Source of the DNA: Campylobacteraceae bacterium
GTDB taxonomy: Bacteria > Campylobacterota > Campylobacteria > Campylobacterales > Sulfurovaceae
Reading direction: 5' to 3'
NCBI GenBank assembly: GCA_027056615.1
Contig: JALUKJ010000453.1
Span: forward strand, 1 to 6,197
DNA length: 6,197 nt
Part shown: positions 1 to 6,053 of the stretch, one piece after another
How positions within the stretch are numbered: the first letter of the stretch is position 1
How the letters are laid out: each line of letters begins with the position of its first letter
The notes under the pieces: model-generated
Database searches by the model: none
The model's input: only the letters and a program-made list of their open reading frames with translations
Told to the model about the DNA's origin: nothing
Translations under genes and position numbers: made by a program

Positions 1-103
1 TCTGTTTACTATATGGTTTTGAATCCTCTGCTGATGCAGTGCTTGTTACTAACAGTAGTGTTGCTAAACCTGTAGCGATTTGAATCATTGTACTCTTTTT
101 CAT
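1..103 (-). CDS. Exported protein of unknown function, N-terminal part only
   Basis: This is the first 34 codons of a gene that continues beyond the left edge of the window. The start is an ATG at 103, preceded by an AAAGGA ribosome site about seven bases upstream. The peptide begins MKKSTMIQIATG, continues through a hydrophobic stretch (about residues 8-20) and reaches an Ala-Ser-Ala motif followed by Glu-Asp, a typical signal peptidase I site after residue 25. The mature protein is therefore periplasmic or outer-membrane, but only nine mature residues are visible, so no family can be named. It lies 34 bases downstream of the DsrE-like gene with no terminator hairpin between them, so it is probably in the same transcript. 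A further periplasmic partner of the cytochrome/DsrE set, such as a small cytochrome or sulfur carrier, is possible but cannot be shown. Confidence 0.8.
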   Translation of the reverse strand, partial: MKKSTMIQIATGLATLLLVTSTASAEDSKPYSKQ

Positions 104-137
104 TTGACATCCTTTGTAATAGTTATTCTTTTTTATA

Positions 138-620
138 CTATTTAGCAATAGGTACATACGCGTACCCATCATTTTGGGCATCTATCAATCCTGTCATGGC
201 ATTGTGTACCACAGTAATAAATGGATAAAATGCCTCTTTTTTAAGATTATGATGTTTCATACCTGCCCCACAAACCCAAAATTCTACATTATAGTCATTG
301 ACCAATTCATTAAATGCTTTTTGTAATTTCTTTTTATTTTTGACCAAAATAGGTTGAAATGCATAAGCTGTATTGTTTAAATCTTCCATGAAAAATTTAT
401 AAGCATCTCCATGCACTACTACACGAACTTTAAATTGTTCATGCTTGGTTTTATAATATTCTGTATTGGAAATGATATTATGTATCAATTTTTTTTGGAC
501 TATTTTAATATTTCCTGTTGTTAAGTCATAAAGTGCTTTTTTTACACCCACTTCATTGTCTGCAAAGAGTATAGAAGTACTCATCATTATCATCATTAAA
601 ATATAGATTGTTTTTTTCAT
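138..620 (-). CDS. Periplasmic DsrE/DsrF-like protein
   Basis: The 160-residue product starts with a signal peptide (hydrophobic residues 5-19, likely cleaved after Phe-Ala at 20), so it acts in the periplasm. The mature part has the outline of a single DsrE/DsrF/YchN-type alpha/beta domain. There is a first core strand FKVRVVVHGDAYKFF (63-77), a helix rich in Lys (94-109), and then NVEFWVCGAG (111-120) with Cys117 at the usual place of the active or persulfide-carrying cysteine. The C-terminal segment ends in a strand around GYAYVPI (152-158). DsrE-family proteins bind or move sulfane sulfur or form small oligomers; many exported members have no proven role. The start at 620 has a weak AGGGA site about ten bases upstream. 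The gene follows the porin after a hairpin. Linkage to a TsdA-like cytochrome makes a sulfur-compound role attractive, but this is inference. Confidence 0.75.
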   Translation of the reverse strand: MKKTIYILMMIMMSTSILFADNEVGVKKALYDLTTGNIKIVQKKLIHNIISNTEYYKTKHEQFKVRVVVHGDAYKFFMEDLNNTAYAFQPILVKNKKKLQKAFNELVNDYNVEFWVCGAGMKHHNLKKEAFYPFITVVHNAMTGLIDAQNDGYAYVPIAK

Positions 621-654
621 TAAAATATTTTCCCTAATTTTTTGAAAAGAAGAA

Positions 655-677
655 GAGATACCTAAAAAAGGTATCTC
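655..677 (-). terminator. Hairpin between porin and DsrE-like gene, terminator or attenuator
   Basis: Two perfect 8-base arms, GAGATACC (655-662) and GGTATCTC (670-677), flank a 7-base loop. On the minus strand the hairpin lies five bases after the porin stop codon and is followed by the pyrimidine run TTCTTCTTTTC. It resembles a rho-independent terminator, but the stem is short and the U-run is interrupted, so partial read-through into the DsrE-like gene is likely. No convincing separate promoter was seen between the hairpin and the DsrE-like start. Confidence 0.6.
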
Positions 678-682
678 GGAGT

Positions 683-2035
683 TTAAAACTTGAGTGTTGC
701 TTGTACCGAAAGAAGGTCACCAGTATTGTCTAATACTTTTTGTGCTTTCGCATTGTTTGGAGCATCTGCGTCTCTAAATGCATAGTTCACATCTATTCTT
801 GTAGGACCTTTGAAATGATAAGAGAGTCCAAGAGTTGTTGTTTTAAACTTTCTCTCATCTGCTGTGGAATTAGTAAGACGATTTAGGTAATCGTATCGTA
901 CCATTGCTTCCCACTTTTTAGGAACAAAGAAATATTGTAAATTTACATATCCACCATCGGCTTCATTCTTTTTATCGGCTGCAATCTGGTATTGCCAATC
1001 TGCACCAAAAGGGTCAGCATCTATATCTTTTGCACCATTGTAAATCATACCTTTGGCTTTGATATACTCTGCACCTACACGCAAACCATCATGAAAATAG
1101 TTTACACCAAGACCATAACGCTCTCTGGTATACTCTTCATTGTTAAGTTCTCTTTTACCATTTTGGTACCAAGCAAAGCCTTTAAGAGATTGAGTATAGT
1201 AACCTTTACCTTTTCCAAAAAGATGTTCACTTGCAAGGTATCCATAGTAAGTTGGTTTTCCTGAAGCATTAGAAGAACCCATACCTGTACCACTACCTAC
1301 CATACCTGCCCATGTTAGGGTTGTTTTGTCTGCTATTTTTGCAGTATGGAAAAGCTCTATACCTCTATCACGGTAAGCACCGACTGATTGCTCTGGAGCT
1401 GCCTGAAAAGTACCTGAACCTGCTTTTATCTCTCTTGCATTGTTAGGTAAAAAACGCTCTAGCAGTAGTTGATTTCCTGCTGTAGAAAAGTTTCTGTAGG
1501 TTGATGCAAATACGGCTCTTAATCCCTCTTCACTTCCTGGGTATTTGAACTGTCCTACTCTTGCATTAAAGTATGGAATACCTCTATAGGTGATAGATGC
1601 GTCGGTAAGATAGTTGTTTGATGCATGTCCTGCTGGTTTAGTAATACCATCTTCTCCAAACTCTGTCATAAAGAAATAATCTAGTTTGTTATCTTTATCC
1701 ACCATACCACGAACTGCCAATCTAGCACGGTTAATTTCAAAGCCAGATTGTGAATTTAAATTTGGAGTCAACATAGAAAAAGGTGTTAAATTCAATCCAG
1801 TTTTTGGATCCTTATTTGGAATAAAAATATCTCCATAGTTCTCTTGATACCCTGCTTGAATAAAACCCCAAAAATGAGGTTTAGTATTATGGTTTTCTAC
1901 TTTTTTACCATCTTTTTTAATAAATGAAGGTTCTGTACCTGCACCAGAGAGCCAATCTGTAGCCTGTACGTTTACAGAAAGAGCAGAGATAGCCAACAAC
2001 GATAAAATGATTTTGTTTTTTTGTAATGTTTTCAT
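683..2035 (-). CDS. Outer-membrane porin, phosphate-selective porin O/P type
   Basis: The 450-residue precursor has a signal peptide (MKTLQKNK, then a hydrophobic core, likely cleaved after Val-Gln-Ala at 25). It ends in alternating residues closing with Leu-Lys-Phe, the terminal aromatic signature used by the outer-membrane barrel assembly machinery. The body alternates polar and hydrophobic residues with many Tyr, Gly, Arg and Asp, including RARLAVRGMVDKDNKLDYFF (about 103-122), as in the phosphate-selective porin O/P family (Pfam PF07396). Length fits a 16-strand barrel of this family. Substrate cannot be read from sequence; anions are typical, and with a TsdA-like cytochrome next door thiosulfate or tetrathionate passage is a reasonable guess. 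The ATG at 2035 follows an AAGGA site by about seven bases. It lies downstream of the cytochrome gene with a structured 105-bp element between them and no clear promoter of its own. Confidence 0.88.
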   Translation of the reverse strand: MKTLQKNKIILSLLAISALSVNVQATDWLSGAGTEPSFIKKDGKKVENHNTKPHFWGFIQAGYQENYGDIFIPNKDPKTGLNLTPFSMLTPNLNSQSGFEINRARLAVRGMVDKDNKLDYFFMTEFGEDGITKPAGHASNNYLTDASITYRGIPYFNARVGQFKYPGSEEGLRAVFASTYRNFSTAGNQLLLERFLPNNAREIKAGSGTFQAAPEQSVGAYRDRGIELFHTAKIADKTTLTWAGMVGSGTGMGSSNASGKPTYYGYLASEHLFGKGKGYYTQSLKGFAWYQNGKRELNNEEYTRERYGLGVNYFHDGLRVGAEYIKAKGMIYNGAKDIDADPFGADWQYQIAADKKNEADGGYVNLQYFFVPKKWEAMVRYDYLNRLTNSTADERKFKTTTLGLSYHFKGPTRIDVNYAFRDADAPNNAKAQKVLDNTGDLLSVQATLKF

Positions 2036-2062
2036 TGTACTTTCCTTATTTTATATTAAACT

Positions 2063-2167
2063 TCTTGCAAAACTAGGAACCGATGGCTTTCACCCCAAGG
2101 GTATTTCCGATGGGTAGCCTCGTCTTATTCGGGACTAAAGTCTCCGATTCCAAAGAGTTTTGCAAGA
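2063..2167. repeat. 105-bp GC-richer structured element with 12-bp inverted ends
   Basis: The element is bounded by perfect 12-bp inverted repeats, TCTTGCAAAACT (2063-2074) and AGTTTTGCAAGA (2156-2167). Inside is a second inverted pair, GGAACCG (2076-2082) with CGATTCC (2145-2151), which pairs fully as minus-strand RNA using one G-U. The inside (2075-2151) is about 52% GC by hand count, against a clearly AT-rich surrounding. Further helices are possible: GGCT+ACCC (2085-2088, 2092-2095) with GGGTAGCC (2112-2119), and GACT (2133-2136) with AGTC (2139-2142). CCGAT occurs three times (2080, 2107, 2144). It contains no gene. The likeliest reading is a REP/MITE-type palindromic element of the kind linked to IS200-like (RAYT) transposases. 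A cis-acting RNA leader of the porin is the alternative. No target-site duplication is visible. Confidence 0.7.
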
Positions 2168-2176
2168 TATCTATTT

Positions 2177-3136
2177 TTATTTTATTTTTTTATCTCCACG
2201 AATTTTGTCTATGTCAAGACCAAACTGTTTAAAGTTACTTCTAACAGAGTGTTTCTCTTCATGTACTTTTGAGTTATAGTAACCCATTTTCTCTGCAGGG
2301 AATAGACCTTTTTTCAAGTCAAAGTCAGCTCTCTCTTGTCCATCTACATACAACATAATGTCTGCTGCTTCTTGGTCTTTAAGTGTTCCACCTTGACCCA
2401 ATGGCATATTTGACTGAACCCATGCTGCACCTTTGTTAAGTTTACTCATACCTGCACCTGTGTTGTATGCTAACCACTCACCTTTATTGTTTTTACCCCA
2501 TAGTGGTGGAAATGTTCCTACACCTGCACCATCTTTTCCATGACAGGATGCACATTTTGCTTCAAATAGTTTTTTACCATTCACATAGTTTGCATGTGTT
2601 GCTTTTTTCTGAATTTTTGCAAAATGTTTAGCACCATGCATCCATCTATCAGCATTTAATGGACTACAAGGTATTTTTGAATTCATTTTCATAGGCATAC
2701 CTGTTGAGAGCCATGTAACATATGTTGCCATAGCAACAGAAGCTTCTGTATCTATAATAGGTCTCTTACCATTCATACTTCTCATAAAACAGTTGTTAAT
2801 TCTGTCTTGTAAACTTTGAATGCTTTTTTCTCTTTTAGAATATGCTGGAAAAGAAGTTGCCGTTCCTATAAATGTACTTATGCCTAGTCCTGTACCAGGT
2901 TTACCATCACTCCCTTTAAGGTGACAACTTTTACATTGGAGTTTGTTTCCTACAAGGTCTTTTGTAAGAGGATGGGTGTCTGTTGTATTTAAAATAGCCT
3001 CTCCAAGTTTTACCATACGTCCTAACTCTCCATCAGGATAAGCTTTTGGTGCTTCTGTAGGTGTTGCCATAGCATTTGTAGCCATTACTAATAGTGCGAT
3101 TGCACTTAGTGAAAGTTTTGTTAAATTTGTTTTCAT
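2177..3136 (-). CDS. tsdA: Periplasmic diheme cytochrome c, TsdA-like thiosulfate dehydrogenase / tetrathionate reductase
   Basis: The 319-residue precursor has a signal peptide (cleaved after Asn-Ala-Met-Ala, residue 24) and two class I cytochrome domains with heme-binding CKSCH (68-72) and CASCH (195-199). The first domain carries NCFMRSMNGK, with Cys116 44 residues after His72, matching the unusual Cys axial ligand of TsdA heme 1. The second has Met244 in NMPLGQGG, 45 residues after His199, matching the heme 2 Met ligand. TsdA enzymes interconvert thiosulfate and tetrathionate with two electrons. The direction in vivo is not readable here; campylobacterial relatives can work as tetrathionate reductases. 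An upstream in-frame ATG at 3178 would add 14 polar residues before the signal peptide. The ATG at 3136 is preferred because AAGGAG lies six bases before it. An extra cysteine (Cys157) sits in the linker. Three 11-bp repeats upstream suggest control by the neighbouring response regulator. Confidence 0.82.
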   Translation of the reverse strand: MKTNLTKLSLSAIALLVMATNAMATPTEAPKAYPDGELGRMVKLGEAILNTTDTHPLTKDLVGNKLQCKSCHLKGSDGKPGTGLGISTFIGTATSFPAYSKREKSIQSLQDRINNCFMRSMNGKRPIIDTEASVAMATYVTWLSTGMPMKMNSKIPCSPLNADRWMHGAKHFAKIQKKATHANYVNGKKLFEAKCASCHGKDGAGVGTFPPLWGKNNKGEWLAYNTGAGMSKLNKGAAWVQSNMPLGQGGTLKDQEAADIMLYVDGQERADFDLKKGLFPAEKMGYYNSKVHEEKHSVRSNFKQFGLDIDKIRGDKKIK

Positions 3137-3142
3137 TTGAAT

Positions 3143-3148
3143 CTCCTT
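3143..3148 (-). promoter_or_regulatory. Ribosome binding site that fixes the cytochrome start
   Basis: Minus-strand AAGGAG lies six bases before the ATG at 3136 and directly before the signal peptide MKTNLTK. The alternative ATG at 3178 lies upstream of the -10-like hexamer and has no comparable site. Confidence 0.8.
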
Positions 3149-3162
3149 AGTTTGTTTAGAAG

Positions 3163-3168
3163 ATGATA
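3163..3168 (-). promoter_or_regulatory. -10-like hexamer TATCAT of the cytochrome promoter
   Basis: Minus-strand TATCAT matches five of six bases of the TATAAT consensus. It begins 12 bases after the last of the three 11-bp repeats, so the repeat array sits where a -35 element would be. Transcription would start near 3156, giving a leader of about 20 bases containing the ribosome site. There is no recognisable -35 hexamer, as expected for an activator-dependent promoter. Confidence 0.5.
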
Positions 3169-3180
3169 ACCTAAGCAACG

Positions 3181-3213
3181 TAACTTTTACGTAACTTTTA
3201 TATAACTTTCATA
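3181..3213 (-). promoter_or_regulatory. Three tandem 11-bp repeats, probable OmpR/PhoB-type operator
   Basis: On the plus strand TAACTTT recurs at 3181, 3192 and 3203, exactly 11 bases apart (units ending TACG, TATA and CATA). Read toward the cytochrome, the units are TATGAAAGTTA, TATAAAAGTTA and CGTAAAAGTTA. Head-to-tail sites with 11-bp period are the known binding pattern of PhoB/OmpR-family regulators, which bind one face of the helix. The array overlaps the -35 position of the cytochrome promoter, which fits activation. The nearest encoded candidate is the regulator at 4358-5023. No second copy was seen elsewhere in the window. Confidence 0.72.
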
Positions 3214-3228
3214 AAATAATTAAAATTT

Positions 3229-4404
3229 TTATTTAAAAAATTTATAAGAAAAAGTAGAGCCTATATTAAACTCTGTATCTATCGTTAGTGCAATATTGTT
3301 TTTATCGCAGATATGTTTTACAATGCTTAGTCCTATACCAAAACCCCCTTGAATAGTGTCTTCTCGGGAGTAACGCTCAAATATTTTTTTACTGTCTTTT
3401 ATGCCTACACCTTGGTCTTTGACGCTAAATAGAAGATAATTATTTTCTCTATAAAGCCTAGCAATTATTTTTGTGTTTTTGGGACTGTATTTTATGGCAT
3501 TAGAGAGGGTATTGTCTATTATTCTTTGTAACTCTATTCGATTTATATTGAGCAATAAATCCTCTTCTATATCATCTTCAATAGAGATATTTTTTATCAT
3601 AGCTAAATCTAAAAAAACATTAATTCGATTTTTTAAAAGATGTGAAAAATTTAAATTTTCTGGCTTATACTTTACTTGTTTGTGTTTTATGTGGTACTCA
3701 ATATCTTCATAAATTAAAATCATACTCTGCATACTGTTGTAAAGTCGTTGAAGAACTTTACTATCTTCTTTCTCCCGTAAAAACTCTAAATTAAGTTGCA
3801 TCACCCCAAGAGGCGTTTTGAGTTCATGCATAGCATCGTTAAAAAATACTCTTAAATACCTATTTGTTTTTTCAAATGGGCGAAGACTAATTTTTATAAA
3901 GAAAAGTGTCATAAAGAAAACAATAGCTCCTAAAAAAAGTGTGGCAATAAATGCTTTTGTATAGATATTTTTATAGGAGAAGCTCTTAGCAATTATAAGT
4001 TTATCTGCTTGAAGTCTATTTGGGCTTAAAAGAATCTCTTTAGAGATTACTTCATCTAAACTTTTATTTAAGGAAATAGTGTTACAAACTGCTTTATCTG
4101 TTGCAAAGAGTAGTTTACTACTGCTACCATAGAGACATGAGTTGTAAAAGAAGGAGCGAGGGAAATTAAATCTATGTTTATTGGTTCTTGAAAAATCATA
4201 AATACTCTTCTCCACCCCATAAGCATAATGTTGTAAATTTTGCATCTCTAGCAGTCTATAACTTTTTTTCTCTACAGAGATATAAAAATATGCAGGAATA
4301 CTCACCACAAAGATAATGAGCATAGAGTAAAAAAATGCTAGTGTGTAGATATATCGTTTATCTTTTTCTATCAATTTTATACCCAAAACCTTTTTTATTG
4401 ACAA
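3229..4404 (-). CDS. Membrane sensor histidine kinase
   Basis: The 391-residue protein has two membrane segments (about 20-43 and 150-171) enclosing a periplasmic part of about 105 residues. The kinase core is complete: HisKA box AMHELKTPLG with phospho-acceptor His193, N box DNTLSNAIKYS (297-307), DQGVGI (330-335), IFERYSR (341-347) and the GGFGIGLS lid (353-360). It should autophosphorylate and pass phosphate to the regulator at 4358-5023. No HAMP motif is obvious; the linker after the second membrane segment is only about 20 residues. The periplasmic part has two cysteines (90 and 107) that could form a disulfide. The start is uncertain: TTG at 4404 with AGAGG nine bases upstream lies inside the regulator gene (47-base overlap). 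In-frame TTGs at 4386 and 4374 have poorer ribosome sites, and the first ATG (4323) would cut into the first membrane segment. Confidence 0.9.
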   Translation of the reverse strand: MSIKKVLGIKLIEKDKRYIYTLAFFYSMLIIFVVSIPAYFYISVEKKSYRLLEMQNLQHYAYGVEKSIYDFSRTNKHRFNFPRSFFYNSCLYGSSSKLLFATDKAVCNTISLNKSLDEVISKEILLSPNRLQADKLIIAKSFSYKNIYTKAFIATLFLGAIVFFMTLFFIKISLRPFEKTNRYLRVFFNDAMHELKTPLGVMQLNLEFLREKEDSKVLQRLYNSMQSMILIYEDIEYHIKHKQVKYKPENLNFSHLLKNRINVFLDLAMIKNISIEDDIEEDLLLNINRIELQRIIDNTLSNAIKYSPKNTKIIARLYRENNYLLFSVKDQGVGIKDSKKIFERYSREDTIQGGFGIGLSIVKHICDKNNIALTIDTEFNIGSTFSYKFFK

Positions 4405-5023
4405 TAAATGATGCCTCTGTTTTATCGCGTATTTTCTTAATACACATACGAATATCTGCTTTTGTTATCAGTTTCTCTTCCCAAACATCTTCCCACAACT
4501 GTTTTGTGGAAACGTATTCACCAAGATTGACGATGAGATGCTCAAGAACCTTTTGTTCTTTTTGCGTCATTGAAATTTTCTTATCTAAGTGAAAAAGTTT
4601 TCCATTTATAAGATTAAATCTGTAGCCATCGTTAAGAATTAGCTCTTCCTCATTTGACTGAAGATAAAAAAGCTTCAAAACATGTTCGACACGGTACTTT
4701 AACTCTTGTGATGCAAAGGGTTTACGAATATAATCATTGCAACCAAGTTCATAACCTATGCTTAAATTATCAATATCTGTTAAAGAGGTCATAAAAATAA
4801 CAGGTGTCTCATCGCTCTTCTCACGCAGAAGCTTTAAAATATCATAACCACTCTTTCCTGGTACTCGAATGTCCAAAAGTAATAGGTGGTAGTTTTTAAA
4901 ATAGAGTGCATCCAGTACTTCATCTCCATTTTCAAAACTCTCAACAGAGTAACCTAAAGATTCTAAATACTCCTGAATGGTCTCTTTATAACTAACATCA
5001 TCTTCTAAAAGCAATATTTTCAT
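4358..5023 (-). CDS. OmpR/PhoB-family response regulator
   Basis: The 221-residue protein joins a receiver domain (1-118) to a winged-helix DNA-binding domain (about 127-218). Receiver residues are intact: acidic pocket Glu7-Asp8-Asp9, phospho-acceptor Asp51 in LLLLDIRVPG, Thr79 in FMTS and Lys101 in RKPF. The C-terminal half shows the trans-acting regulator pattern: MTQKEQKVLEHLI, the QLWEDVW helix, a recognition helix around TKADIRMCIKKIRDK, and a wing ending in KGFGYKI. Its ATG overlaps the sensor stop as ATGA, and AGGAG lies ten bases upstream inside the sensor gene. Its partner kinase overlaps its 3' end, so the three proteins should be co-translated. The 11-bp repeats before the cytochrome gene are the expected type of site for this class; other targets and autoregulation are unknown. 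Confidence 0.93.
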   Translation of the reverse strand: MKILLLEDDVSYKETIQEYLESLGYSVESFENGDEVLDALYFKNYHLLLLDIRVPGKSGYDILKLLREKSDETPVIFMTSLTDIDNLSIGYELGCNDYIRKPFASQELKYRVEHVLKLFYLQSNEEELILNDGYRFNLINGKLFHLDKKISMTQKEQKVLEHLIVNLGEYVSTKQLWEDVWEEKLITKADIRMCIKKIRDKTEASFIVNKKGFGYKIDRKR

Positions 5024-5937
5024 TGAATAACAACTCCTGAACTGTTTACTTCCTTTGTGGTTAACTCATTATGTGTTGTAATCATAAGGGGTGTACTATT
5101 CTCAAAAACAATGACAAAATAACCCAGATTTTTATTTTCAAGATTTTTGATGCTAAAGTAAGCAAAGGCATATTTATCTTGTGCAAAATAACCTGAACTC
5201 TGTAGGTTTTGTAGATTTGATTTCTTTAGACTTTCATAACTGTGTTGGTCATAGTTCTTGTTGACCAAAAGATATTGATTAAAAAGAAGAGGATTGTTTT
5301 TTAAACTTGTTGCGATATTGAGATATTTTTTATCTAAAAGAATAAAGAGAGCATAGCCATGTGTAGAGAGTGTTTTTCTTAAATGTTCAAAATTTTCAAT
5401 CACCTCAATTGAGCCTACAAAAGAGCCATTTTTTAAAATGGGAGAGATGGCTTTAATATTTAATCGTTCTCCAACTTCAATAGAGACCAACGGTTTACGC
5501 TGTTCTTTTACTAAAACCAACCCTTCCCGAAAAGAAGCAAGTGGACGATTTTTAACAGAGTAATCCCAACTTCTTAGGTAGGTATGCAAATTTTTATCAT
5601 GGACTTGTACCTCAAAACTATAGCCCTGCAACTTTTTTAAACTTTTAATCTTCTGTTCAATAAGCTCAAATGCTTTTTTCCGTTTATTATTATAAAAAGT
5701 TTCTAAAAAAGTTTTATCTTGTGCCAAAAGTAAAGAGAGAGAAAGTGCATGTTGCTCCTCCTCTTCGAGTAAGTTTCGTGTCAAAAAAAGTGCATTGTCC
5801 AGTGAATGAAGTGTCTCTTTTTTAGAGTAGGACTCTTGTAAAGTATAGACAGAGTAAAAGGAAAGCGAGAGGACAATAAGGGTAAAAACAAAGACTATCT
5901 TACCAATTTTGCCTATTAATTTATCAATTAGATTCAA
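5020..5937 (-). CDS. Stand-alone membrane-anchored periplasmic double-Cache sensor protein
   Basis: The 305-residue product has a short cytoplasmic N-terminus, one membrane segment (about 13-32), and then an entirely extracytoplasmic domain. An alpha-helical stretch (36-104) leads into a Cache-like core: YSFEVQVHDKNLHTYLRSWDY (106-126), SFREGLVLVKEQRKPLVSIEVG (135-156), IKAISPILKNGSFVGSIEVIE (161-181), with a second module at about 190-280. This order matches the double sensory (dCache_3-like) domains of chemoreceptors and sensor kinases, which bind small ligands. Normally a second membrane segment and an output domain follow. Here the protein ends in a polar tail and its stop overlaps the regulator start (ATGA), so the missing output looks native rather than a visible break. 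It probably passes its signal to the neighbouring kinase through the membrane or periplasm. The start is TTG at 5937 with only a weak purine-rich ribosome site. Confidence 0.83.
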   Translation of the reverse strand: MNLIDKLIGKIGKIVFVFTLIVLSLSFYSVYTLQESYSKKETLHSLDNALFLTRNLLEEEEQHALSLSLLLAQDKTFLETFYNNKRKKAFELIEQKIKSLKKLQGYSFEVQVHDKNLHTYLRSWDYSVKNRPLASFREGLVLVKEQRKPLVSIEVGERLNIKAISPILKNGSFVGSIEVIENFEHLRKTLSTHGYALFILLDKKYLNIATSLKNNPLLFNQYLLVNKNYDQHSYESLKKSNLQNLQSSGYFAQDKYAFAYFSIKNLENKNLGYFVIVFENSTPLMITTHNELTTKEVNSSGVVIQ

Positions 5938-5963
5938 TTTCTCTGCTTCTTTGTTTTTGTTTT

Positions 5964-5972
5964 ATTATAGCA
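5964..5972 (-). promoter_or_regulatory. Extended -10 promoter of the three-gene signalling operon
   Basis: Minus-strand TGCTATAAT is a perfect extended -10 (TGnTATAAT), about 26 bases before the TTG start of the sensor gene. No consensus -35 is present 17 bases further up (TTATAT), only AT-rich DNA, as is common for the main sigma factor in Campylobacterota. Transcription would start near 5957. Confidence 0.75.
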
Positions 5973-6053
5973 TATTGATATTAATAATATAAAAAATTTA
6001 TCTAGGAGTCTGTTAAATATATATGGTTGAATCAATTTAGATAAAGGAAAGCA

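Noticed and set aside
992..1264. Plus-strand open frame of 90 codons, and a minus-strand one at 1102-1293
   Set aside because: Both lie wholly inside the porin gene in other frames, have no ribosome site of note and show no domain pattern.
2036..2060. TATAAAAT just before the porin start as a -10 element
   Set aside because: It lies so close to the ribosome site that transcription would begin at or past it; the stretch is simply AT-rich leader.
2063..2167. The structured element as a rho-independent terminator of the cytochrome gene
   Set aside because: On the minus strand it is followed by AGTTTAATAT, not a T-run, and it is much longer and more branched than a terminator.
2063..2167. CRISPR repeat or known riboswitch class
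   Set aside because: There is no repeat-spacer periodicity, and the sequence does not match the conserved cores of the c-di-GMP, TPP or cobalamin riboswitches as I know them.
3137..3178. Upstream in-frame ATG extending the cytochrome by 14 residues
   Set aside because: It would put a polar stretch before the signal peptide, lies upstream of the -10-like hexamer, and lacks a ribosome site, whereas AAGGAG precedes the ATG at 3136.
3473..3712. Plus-strand open frame of 79 codons, and another at 4335-4592
   Set aside because: They are antisense to the kinase and regulator genes, whose motifs are intact; composition is that of a shadow frame.
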